Positions 49,601 to 61,600 of a DNA stretch of 64,000 nucleotides are shown here, in pieces; the first letter of the stretch is position 1, and every line of letters begins with the position of its first letter. This DNA comes from Luscinia megarhynchos (taxonomy: Eukaryota; Chordata; Aves; Passeriformes; Turdidae): the NCBI GenBank assembly GCA_034336665.1, contig CM067584.1, positions 3,658,001 through 3,722,000 on the forward strand, written 5' to 3'. The position numbers and the translations under genes were made by a program. The notes below the pieces were generated by a model. The model searched no databases, was not told where the DNA came from, and saw only the letters and a program-made list of their open reading frames with translations.

Positions 49601-52600
49601 ATCCAAACCCCAGCATGGGCTGATGCAGCTGGGACAGCTCCATGAAGGGAGTTCTCCACCCAGTGAATCCCCGTGTGTGAATCGATCTCTCGTGCACTTA
49701 AATCTCCTTTCTCTGCTTCCCCTAATGACAGCTGGGCACCAGTGCTCCCAGGCAGGGAGCTGGCCCTGGGAGGCTGTGCCTCAGGGATGGTGTCCAGTGT
49801 CCCTTCTGTCCCCAGGGTGCCACAGCTCTGCACATCCAGCTGATGATGGAGCGGCTGCTGCGCCGGATCAACCGCACGGTGATCGGGATGAGCCGGCAGA
49901 GCCCGCACATCGTGAGAGCCCCTCAGTCCCTGAGTCCCTGCCTTCCCTGCCTTCCCAGAGCCTTTAACCCCCTGAGAGCCCCCCTCAGTCCCTGAGTCCC
50001 TGCTTCCCCAGAGCCTTTAATCCCCTGAGAGCCCCCCTCAGTCCCTGCCTTCCTCTGCCTTCCCAGAGCCTGTATCAGTGGGGTTCAATCCCCTGAGAGC
50101 CCCCCTCAGTCCCTGAGTCCCTGCTTCCCCAGAGCCTTTAACCCCCTGAGAGCTCCCCTCAATCCCTGCAGTCCCTGCTTCCCCAGAGCCTTTAATCCCC
50201 TGAGAGCCCCCCTCAGTCCCTGCTTCCCCAGAGCCTTTAACCCCCTGAGAGCTCCCCTCAGGCCCTGAATCCCTGCTTCCCCAGAGCCTTTAACCCCCTG
50301 AGAGCTCCCCTCAATCCCTGCCCTCCCTGCCATCCCAGAACCTTTATCAGTGGGGTTCAGGTCCCTGAGAGCCTCCCCTCAGTCCCTGCCATCCCTGCAA
50401 TCCCTGCCTTCCCAGGGCCTTTAACATTGGGATTCATGTCTTTGAGAGCCCTCCCTGCCTTCTCTGCTTCCCCTGTACCTTTATCAGTGGGGTTCATTCC
50501 CCTGGGAGCCTTCCTGCTTCCCCTGTACCTTTATCAGTGGGGTTCATTCCCTGGGAGCCTTCCTGCTTCCCCAGCACCTTTAGTAGTGGGGTTCATATCC
50601 CTGGGAGCCCTTCCCTGCCTCCTCTCCTTCCCCAGCACCTTTAACAGTGGGATTTATGTCCCTGGAAGCCTTTCTCTGCTTTCCCCAGCACCTTTAACAG
50701 TGGGGTTCATGTTCCTGGAAGCCCTTCCCTGCCTCCCCAGCACCTTTAGTAGTGGGGATTCATGTCCCTGGGAGCCCTTCCCTGCCTCCTCTCCTTCCCC
50801 AGCACCTTTAACAGTGGGATTCATTCCCCTGAGAGCCCTCCCTGCTTCCCCAGCACCTTTAACAGTGGGATTTATGTCCCTGGGAGCCCTCCCTGCTTCC
50901 CCATCACCTTTAACAGTGGGATTTATGTCCCTGGGAGCCTTTCTCTGCTTCCCCAGCACCTTTAGTAGCAGTATTGATGTCCCTGGGAGCCCTTCCTGCC
51001 TCCCCATCCCTCCCTCACTGTGGATTTTTGTCCCTGGGAGCTCTCAGTGGGCAGCAGTGCCTGATGAACTCATCTCTCCCTTCCCTGCAGGGCCTCTGTG
51101 CCATGCTGGTGTTGTTTCTGAGGGTTAGGATTCATGTTACCCTGCTTCAGTTTGAGCTGAGTCACTGGGGATGATTTCATTTCCTTTGGGCCCCTGTGCA
51201 CAGCATTTTGTGTCAGTGCAGTGCCTGACAGGGGATCTCTGCTGCTGAGGGATGAGACCCCTCAGGGCATCTCTGACCCCTGGGGTGTTTTAATTCCCCC
51301 TAAATTTCGTGCACAGCCAGGAGCTGGGGATTTACCTGATTTTTGGTAACTCTGGGGTCACTTCAGTGTGCCACCCATGAGAATGCAGCTGGCCCTGCTA
51401 AATCTGAAAAGCAGAGATTTCTTTTGCAGGGAGCCAGCTTGCAAAAGATCTTTAAGATCTGATGGAGTGGATCAATAGATACAAAATAAAATCCTGTGTT
51501 TGGAGAATCTGTTTACAAGATTTCCCAGATTTCAAATTTGAACTTTAGGAATTCTTGACTCATTTAGATGAAGAAACAGTCTCAGGTTGATTTTGGGACA
51601 CAGATGAGGAGGATTCTGATCAGTGACATTTGATTAGGTCACACTGACGTGCCACACTTAGAAGTCACAATGCTTAACCCAAAAAAATAACCCAATATTT
51701 TGTGTTTTTCCCATTCCAGGCAATTTTTGTGGCCTGCATGACAGCCATCCTGAGGCAGATGGAGGATTTCCATTACAGCCATTACATCAACACTTTCAAA
51801 ACCAGGCAGGACATCATTGTAAGTCAGCCAGGCTGGGGAATGACCTCAGCATCAGCACACTCTGCTCTGCAGGGTCATTTCTGTTGCTGGCTTTGGGGCC
51901 AACATTTCTGGGAATTTAAATGTATTCATTAATTTATTTATTTATTATTACATTTAAATGTATTTGTGTCACCCTTGGGCACTGGAGGGGTTGGTTACTG
52001 TGCAGAGCCCAAGAGCAGCATTTGTGGCATTGAGGAAAAACATTTTTTAATGGGTAAAAAAATGTTTGATTTGAGTCAGGAGCCAGAAGAGGGAATGAAG
52101 ATGGAAAGGAAAAGCATTTCCCCTTGTCTGGCTCTCACTTTGTCTTTATCTAATTCTTTCCCCTCCTCTGAAGTTTAATTTAATGCTTGAATCTTGTTTT
52201 AGTGGCAGCAATTCAGAAAGTTCCCAAAATATTAAAAATTCACACTCCCAAAAACTCTGAAACCAGGTGAAACATCACATTTCTCAGGAGGGTTTTCTCC
52301 TTAAAATCAGCAGATTTTCCCCCAAACTCCCCCAAAAATGGCCCAAACTAGTATTTTAGCAAGACTGCTGCACAACACAGGAACTGCTGGAGCTGTTTTG
52401 TCCCTTAATTCCCTATTTTGTCCCTTTATTCCTTATTTTGCAATTGGGAAGGAGCTGTTTATTGAAATAGCAGCTGGGGTTGTGTTGTTCCTGTACCAAA
52501 ACCCAGCAGGAGGTTTGTGATTCAGTTTGGGGAGCCAAGGTGAGCTCTTTTCCCTCTGTGCACTTGGAATTGCAGAATTTCACAGAAAATCTCCTGCAAA

Positions 52601-55600
52601 AATCAGCTCTTGAGGCAGCATGGAGCAACACAGCCATCTACAGGTCACTGACTTCATGTGGGGTTAGCACTGGTTTTGTCTTGGCCAAATGGTTTGTTAG
52701 AAAAAGGAGAAGAAAAAGGGGGGAAAAAAGGGAGAAAAAGCAGAAAAAAATGGGGGAAAAGAGGGAGGGGAAAAAGGAAAGGAAAGGAAAGGAAAGGAAA
52801 GGAAAGGAAAGGAAAGGAAAGGAAAGGAAAGGAAAGGAAAGGAAAGGAAAGGAAAGGAAAGGAAAGGAAAGGAAAGGAAAGGAAAGGAAAGGAAAGGAAA
52901 GGAAAGGAAAGGAAAGGAAAGGAAAGGAAAGGAAAGGAAAGGAAAGGAAAGGAAAGGAAAAAGGAAAAAAAAAAGAAAGGAAAATCAGGCAAATTGAGGA
53001 ATTCTGGAAGTGTTCATCCAGTGAGAAGATTTTCAGGACAGTAATGAAAAATAACAATTTCTAATCTGATTTTTATACACTTTTAAATCCACAGAAGCAA
53101 AGCTGCCTTTGTAGTGGTGTGGTAGCTGCCAATACCAACAGAAAATTCTGTTTTACTGCCATAACTGCTTTTATTTTTGTTGTTCATTATTGGGTTTTTG
53201 TTGGGTTTTTGTTCATTATTGGGGTTTTGTTGTTCATTATTCTGCTGGTATTTCCAGCCCTGGTCTGGCATCATTCCCTGGCTAGTTGAGCACTTTGGGG
53301 AGTTAATTCATATCTCCAAGGTGCCCGTGTCAAGTCCAGCCCTCTCCATCAGGCTCTGATTTAATTATGCCAAAAGGATTTTTACTGAGGCAGCACCAAG
53401 TGCTCCTTTTCTCCATCAATATCTTGCCAATTCTTTCAGCCCAAACTGTTCAGCTCAACAGATTTTTTTTTTGCTGGTGATCATTTCAAGGGGACAGCTC
53501 CTCCTGTGACCTTCTTTGTGTCCCTCTCATTTTTGAATATTAATGTGCTGCTGCAGAGGATGGAATTGATCTGAGAGCTCAGAGTGGCTTTTGTATCTGC
53601 ACAGACCACAAAGAGGAGATCAATATTCCTGATTTTCTTTTCTTCTGCTCATCTCTGTTCATTTTCCCTTTTTTTTTTTCCCTTTCTCATCCTGCAATTC
53701 AGCCTTTTTTCCAAGTTTGAAGTCTTGTTTGGAAGGTGTTTGTGCAAAAAGTGTCTTTAATAATGTAGAATAATTCTAAATCACATCTCTAGTGTTATGT
53801 TCACTGCTTCTCCTTAACTGGACCAGGAAAGATGTAACTAATTAGTGAGTGAAAATTGTAGTTTCAGGCTTTCTGGGTCATTCTGTTGCATTGTCACCAC
53901 TCAGAGCTTTGGGAACAAACCCTGCAATGTTGGTTTTTCTCTGCACCCAGCACAGCTTAATGCAAAACAGGCAAGACAGATTTAATTAAACAGACCAACA
54001 TTCTGTGCAATTGTTTCTCCTTGTGCAGCTGGATGGATGGGATGTCAGGAATAATTTCATTATTGGGCTGCACCCACTCAGTGGAACCCCCTGTTAGGCA
54101 GGGCAGGGCATTGATTGCCAATCAGTGTGCTCATTAACCAATGCAACCCCCAAAATTTGCATTTCATGAGGTCAGGGCAGCATCTCCCTGCAATCCCATG
54201 GATTGAGCCTGAATTCAGGGCTTTTATTTCCAACAGGACTTCCTGATGGAAACATTCATTATGTTCAAGGATCTCATTGGGAAGAACGTGTATGCAGCAG
54301 ACTGGATGGTCATGAACATGATGCAGAGCAGGTACTGCCTTAAGTCTGGCTTAAGTCTGGCTTAAGTCTGGTTTAAATCTGGTTTAAGTCTGGCTTTGGA
54401 GCCTCCCTGGACCTCAGAGGAGGTCACACAAGGAGGTTGATTTTTTCCAACCACTTCAGGCTGGTTTAAATCACATTGCAGCCAGTTTTAGTCCCTGTGT
54501 GTTTGCACTGGTGGAACTGGGAGTTTCTCTCCTGCCCAGAAGAGTCCTGGGGTTTTTTTTTTTTTTACATCTTAAACCAGAGAAGCCTTTTTGGTCTCAG
54601 TTCTGGGGGAATCACATGGAAAATGTGAAGCCAGAACTGGAAATTTTCCCTGATATCCAACCTGAGCCTTCCTGATGCAACTCCCTTGAACCAAGGAATA
54701 ATTTTGCCTGAATATTCCCTGATTTAGGGGAATTCTTTTCTGATTTATGGGAATTCCTGCCTGATTTAGAGGAATTCCTCTATAATTTAGAGGAATTTCT
54801 GCCTGCTTTAGAGGAATTCCTCTCTGATTTAGAGAAATTCCTGCCTGGATAAGAGAAATTCCTGCCTGATTTAGTGAAATTCCTCCAAGTCAGAAAAATT
54901 CCTCTCGGATTTAAAGGAATTCCCCCCTGATTCAGAGAAATTCCTCCCTGATTTAGGTTAATTCATCTCTGATATACAGGAATTTCTCTCTGATTTAGAG
55001 GAATTCCTCCCTGATTTAGAGAAATTCTTCCCTGATTTAGATTAATTCCTCTCTGACTCACAAGAATTTCTCCCTGATTTAGAAGAATTTCTCTCTGATT
55101 TTGAGGAATTCCTTCCTGATTTAGAGAATTCCTGCCTTTTTTTGGAGCATCTCCTGCTGTCTCCTGAGCTTCCACATAGGAGCTGCAAACCCAGAGCTGC
55201 AATGTCGTTTATTTTATTTACATAATCACCTTTTTTGATGGTTTTTTTTTATCTTTTTAGGGTTTTCCTGCGGGCAGTGAACCAATTCACCTCTGTCCTC
55301 AACCACTTCTTCCTGGATCAAAAACATTTTGAGCTCCAGGTAATTTTTTCCTGGATTTTCTTATGGATCCCAGACCTGACAGAACAATGAAATCCCATTG
55401 TTGGCAGGCTGGAGCTCACTGTGCTTCCCCTCTGCTCTGCATTTTTGGGGCATTTTTGGTGCCTGTTGTTGCTTTTCCTTTGAATCCTCCCATTTTCATC
55501 TCATTTTCTCTTCCCCAGCTCTGGAATAATTATTTCCACTTGGCTGTGGCCTTTCTCACTCATGAGTCCCTCCAGCTGGAGAATTTCTCCCAGGCCAAAC

Positions 55601-58600
55601 GCAACAAAATCATCAAGAAGTGAGTTCACATTTCTGAAGTTCACATTTCTTGAGTTCACATTTCTTGATTTCATATTTCAGCCTTTTTTTTTTGCTGTCA
55701 TTTGGGCTGTTGCAGACACTCCCAGGGTGGGAGGAGGTGCTGTGGAAATGCTGATTAAGGCAGAGTGACCAGGATAGGATGTCAGGGCTGTAAATTGAAT
55801 TTTTTGCTGGTTTTCAAGTTTGGTCAGGCAGATCTTGAACTGTTTTAGCACCTTGCCAGGATTCTGTCCACTGGAAAGGTGGACTGAATTTTCCACTGAA
55901 AATTCCCTTCTGCAATTCCTCAGCTTTTATGGAAGCTGGGTCGGAGGAATCCTAAAAGCCCTCCAGCTTTTTAATCCCCCACCTTTTACTTTTATTTTTT
56001 TTTCAGAGCCATTCACAGTCCCAAACCAGCAATTTTTAGTCACTGAGCAGCTTTTACCTCATCATTTCCTTGGAATCAGGTGCCTGGATAATTCTGAGCA
56101 TCCTGACACAGACTTTTGTTTTTTCAACTTTCTTCAGCATCCCCAGGATCATTTCAGTGCTTGGACCTTTCTCATCTCTTCCTTTCAATCCTTTTTCCAG
56201 GTATGGGGACATGAGGAAAGAAATTGGCTTCAAAATCAGGGATATGTGGTATAACCTGGGTGAGTTCCATTAAAGAATTCTCTTTATTCCAGCTCTCAAC
56301 TGGCTTTTAAATCTTTTATTTCCTTATAAAAGCTGCACTTGTTTAATGTGGGGAAATGCATTTCTAGCTCAGCACAAAAACCTCATTTTTCTGTGAATAA
56401 CTTGGAAAAGCTGATTTTTTTTCCTTTCATCTGCTGAGATAATTTCTTAGATTCCCTCTAAAGGATGTTCTGCCATGTAAAGGATGAGTGGGATTTTTCA
56501 GAGAGCTTTTTTTGGTGATTTATAATTCAGCTCCATTATTTCCTTGCGTTATCCCTGAATTTTGGAGCTGTAACCTGTTAATTCTTCTTCAGGTATTATC
56601 CACATAAAATCCACATTCTGAACAGAGTGAATATTTCTATTTAGTGTGTGAATAATGTGCTTAAACATTGGGAAATCCAAATCCTGCCACTGGATGGATT
56701 TGACTTGAAATTTCTTGCAGGTCCCCACAAAATAAAATTCATCCCAGCAATGGTGGGGCCAATCCTGGAGGTGACCCTGGTCCCTGAGCCTGAGCTGAGG
56801 AAAGCAACAATTCCCATTTTTTTTGACATGATGCAGTGTGAGTTCAACTTCAGTGGGAACAGGAATTTCCACATGGTAAGGGATGCAAAATATAAACAAT
56901 ATATATAATAATATAATATTTAGAGATATTAAATACAATATTGTATATATATAATATGTTAAAACACAATATTTAATATATAATATTAAATTATAGAATA
57001 TTATATATACAGTATTATATATAATGTAACCTTATAATCATTATATATTAATATAGAATAAAATGTATATAAAATAATATATATAAATATACTATAATAC
57101 ATGTATTTGTAATATATACACAATACTGGTATCTTCATTACAAATGTTCCACATTGTCCATGGGCCAAAAGAAAAAATAAAATATTTTAGCAAAACCAAA
57201 AAAATCCCCACCCAAAATTGTGCCAAACCCCAAAGTTTCCAAGAAACTTGGAAAAGGCTTCCAAGGTTAAATAATAAAAATAAAATCACTGGTGTGTAGT
57301 TTTAAATAAAAGTGTGTAATATCACATAGTAAAAAATATAGAATTTAAAATTTTAAAACAGAACAATATATAAAAAGCAAAATAAAAAATTTTAAAGCAA
57401 AAATTTCTTTCTTCTTCACCTTTTTTTTTCATAAGTCCAAGTCTTAACTACTTATAGACATAAGTAAATAATTAAATAAAAAAGTCCACACTGCAAATCA
57501 CAAGTAATTAATTGTTAAGTTAAAAGTAAAAGTAATTTAAATATTAATTCTTAATTCAACCATTGGACCTTAAAACCTTGTGAAAAAAAGAAAAATCTCC
57601 TTTTTTAACTTGTTAACTAAAGTGTTGTAAAAATCACTATAACATAAATAAAAATTAATAAACATCTAAGTCCAAACAAAAAATTCCATCTCTTGAACAT
57701 TCAATACCAAACCTAAGCAAAAAGAATAAAAATTGAAAAAAACAACAGCACTGAGAACATTCTGACCTTGGCCTGTGAACCCAGGGATGATTTTTTTTGC
57801 CTTTCCAGTGTAATTTTTTTTTTTTTGCCTTTCCAGTTTGAAAACGAGCTGATCACCAAACTGGACCAGGAGGTGGAGGGAGGCCGAGGGGATGAGCAGT
57901 ACAAGATCCTGCTGGAGAAACTGTGAGTTTTATAAAGCACCTGGAGGCTCTTTTTATTGCTTTTTAAAAAATTTTATTGGCCTGCTTTTCTAACGCAAAA
58001 AAGCCCTAATTCATCAATTATTCCAGTGAGCAGTGAGCTGGTGCAGCTGCAGTGATATTAGTGCTGTGCAGGTGTTGTGGGGCTGATTGCCCAAAAATAA
58101 GGAGTTTATTCTGCACTTTAAACTGGAGATGGAATTCAGAGTCAGCTACCACACTGGGGAGAGGGGCTGCAAGTGGAAGAGAAAAAAGCTAAAGCAAAAT
58201 TGGAGCTTTTAGCACCAAAAACTCAATTTTTTGATCAAAAAGTACTGGCTGAGTTGGGTGTGTGAGGTGTGTGTGTCCCCTGGTTTGAAGGACAGGTGTT
58301 TGCTAATAAAGGCAGAAGCTTGTCTTTGAAATGGAGAATGTAAACATCCTCCCTCAAAATTATTTACATTTTAAAATTATGGGGCTCTCAGGCAAAGATA
58401 TGGGAATTAGGAATAACAGTTCTTTACTGGGAGAATTAAAATAGAAATACAGTATTACACAGAACAATCCCAAAGCACTGCCAGAGTCAGAATCCAAGCT
58501 GACACCCGTCAGTCAGGTGTTGGCAGCAGTCCCATTCAATGGTGGCTGCATCCTCCTGCAGTGGCAGGTGTGGTTCAGCTGGAGCAGTGCTCCTGTAGAA

Positions 58601-61600
58601 GGTGCAGTTTCCTCTGAAGCTCCTGGGATGATGTGGAAGGGTCTGGTTTTCCTCTGGAATCCAGTGGAAAAGGCTGCTCTGGTGTTCCAAATCTCAGTTT
58701 TGATCTGGGTAGGAAATGTTTGGCTCCTCCCCTGGGTGGAGCATCTCCCAGTGGGATGATGTAATTTTCTCAGTCATGCCCTGGGACTCACTGGCCATTA
58801 ACAGGAGATATCTCCTGGAGGGAGGATGGGCTGTGGGAAAGATAAAGATGATTGCCCAGCTGGTTTAAAGCTGGCCCATTAGCAGGAGATATCTCCTACA
58901 GAGATAAAGAACACTGCAGCAGCTGGTTTAACAGCTGGTGACAGAATTCAGATTTCTGGTCACATCCTGTATTGCAACCCAACAGAGTGTGTCCAGCACT
59001 GAGTGTCCATCCAGGTTGGGGTTTTTGGGTAATTCACACCCAGATCCCCTGGGGTGTCCCTGCAGGCTCCTGGAGCACTGCAGGAAGCACAAATACCTGG
59101 CAGCCCCGGGGGAGGTGTTTGCCCTGCTGGTCAGCAGCCTCCTGGAGAACCTGCTGGACTACAGGACCATCATGCACGATGAGAGCAAGGAGAACCGCAT
59201 GAGCTGCACGGTCAACGTGCTGGTAGGGGCTGGGGACACCTGTCCTGGGGCTGGGGACACCTCCTGTGGGCTGGGGACACCTGTCCTGTGGGCCGGGGAC
59301 ACCTGTCCTGGGGCTGGGGACACCTGTCCTGGGGCTGGGGACACCTCCTGTGGGCTGGGGACACCTGTCCTGTGGGCCGGGGACACCTGTCCTGGGGCTG
59401 GGGACACCTCCTGTGGGCTGGGGACACCTGTCCTGGGGCTGGGGACACCTGTCCTGGGGGTGGGGACACCTAGCTGGGGCTGGGGACACCTGTCCTGGGG
59501 CTGGGGACACCTGTCCTGGGCTGGGGACACTTCCTGTGGGCTGGGGACACCTGTCCTGGGGCTGGGGACACCTGTCCTGGGCTGGGGACACCTGTCCTAG
59601 GCTGGGGACACCTGTCCTGGGGCTGGGGACACCTAGCTGGGGCTGGGGACGCCTGTCCTGGGGTTGGGGACACCTGTCCTGGGCTGGGGACACCTGTCCT
59701 GGGGCTGGGGACACCTCCTGTGGGCTGGGGACACCTGTCCTGGGGCTGGGGACACCTGTTCTGGGGCTGGGGACACCTGTCCTGGGCTGGGGACACCTGT
59801 CCTGGGGGTGGGGACACCTAGCTGGGGTTGGGGACACCTCTCTAGGGATGGGGACACCTGTCCTGGAATGGGAACACCTGTCCTGGGGCTGGGGACATTT
59901 TCTGCATATGGGGCCACCTGTCCTGGAGCTGGGGACACCTCTCAGGGCTGGGGACACCTGTCCTGGGGCTGGGGACATTTTCTGCATATGGGGCCACCTG
60001 TCCTGGAGCTGGGGACACCTCTCAGGGCTGGGGACACCTCTCCTGGGGCTGGGAACATCTCCCCTAAATTTGGGACAGCTCCCCTGGTCTGGGGACCCCT
60101 GCCCTGGGCTGGGGACACCTCCCTATGCCTTTTCTAGACCCCCTTGGAATTATTTTTGATCTAGGGGAGGATCTTAATGAATTCCTCCCCTAATTAATTC
60201 CTCGTGCCATTTTTGGTGAATGATGTGCCCAAATCAGCACAGAAAGTTGAGCAGTCCAAAATCCAGTCACTGGCTGATCCTCCCAGCCTGGGGCACAGGC
60301 AGAGAAGGTGCCTGGCTGAGGGGTGGGATCCCTGTTCCCCTCATAGAGCCTGTTTAACTTTAAACAAGATTTCTCTGACTTGTCCCATTTTTGGAGGTGC
60401 TGGTGCCCCCCTGGTGTGAGGGGAGGGTCCCAGGGTGCATCCACCTGAGCAGCCAAAATGACAACAAAAATCCCTGAATTACCTAAAACTGCCCAAGTTG
60501 CTTGTCTAGAGATGATTCTGCAAATCTCTGGTGTTCTGCATTGCCAATGTTGGATTTTTCTGTTGTTGGCAGAACTTTTACAAGGAGAAGAAGCGAGAGG
60601 ACATTTACATCAGGTAGGCTGTGCCCCTCAGAGCCTGCAAAGCTTTTGGTGCTGCCTTGGCCACGGGAGCTTCACACCAAGGAATTGCTTTTGCTTTGCT
60701 CAGGTATCTCTACAAACTCAGGGACCTGCACACAGACTGTGAGAATTTCACAGAGGCTGCCTACACCCTGCTGCTGCACGCTGAGCTGCTCCAGGTATGC
60801 AGGATTGGGATTTCAGTGAGGCACAAACAGCTCAGAATTACCAAAACACTTTTTTTTCCTATTTCTGTTGTGACTTTGTCACCTTACAACCATCTCCTGC
60901 TGCTGCACGCTGAGCTGCTCCAGGTATGCAGGATTGGGATTTCAGTGAGGCACAAACAGCTCAGAATTACCAAAACACTTTTTTTTTCCTATTTCTATTG
61001 TGACTTTGTCACCTTACAACCATCTCCCTTGCTTGGTTCTGTAAAGTGAGACTGATAATTGTGATGGATAAAGCTCTGAGACAGCTGCTGTTGTTAGTGT
61101 ACATAGATTTATGTAAATATAAGAGAAGAGAAAAAAATAATCCCAGGAAAACCAAACAACTTTAAATCATGTAGATACCAGTGGTCATTGAGGGGCTTCA
61201 GATTCCACAGCAAAATGATTATGGTATCTGTATCTATTATCTATATATCTATATTTACATCTATATTTATATCTATATTTGTATCTATATCCATATATCT
61301 ATATATCTATATTTATATCTATATTTATATCTATATTTGTATCTATATCTATATCTATATCTGTATCTGTATCTATATATGTATCTGTATCTATATCTCT
61401 ATTTATATCTATATTTGTATCTATATTTGTATCTGTATCTATGTATGTATCTGTATCTATATCTATATCTCTATTTATATCTATATTTGTATCTATATCT
61501 ATATCTATATCTACAAGGATATAATGATATATAATAATATAAATAATATAAAATAATTATATACATATAATACATAATAATGGCATATTGTAAAATATAT

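Noticed and set aside
59034..59987. 317-codon minus-strand frame opposite exon 34
   Set aside because: Antisense of a coding exon plus the 20-base array.
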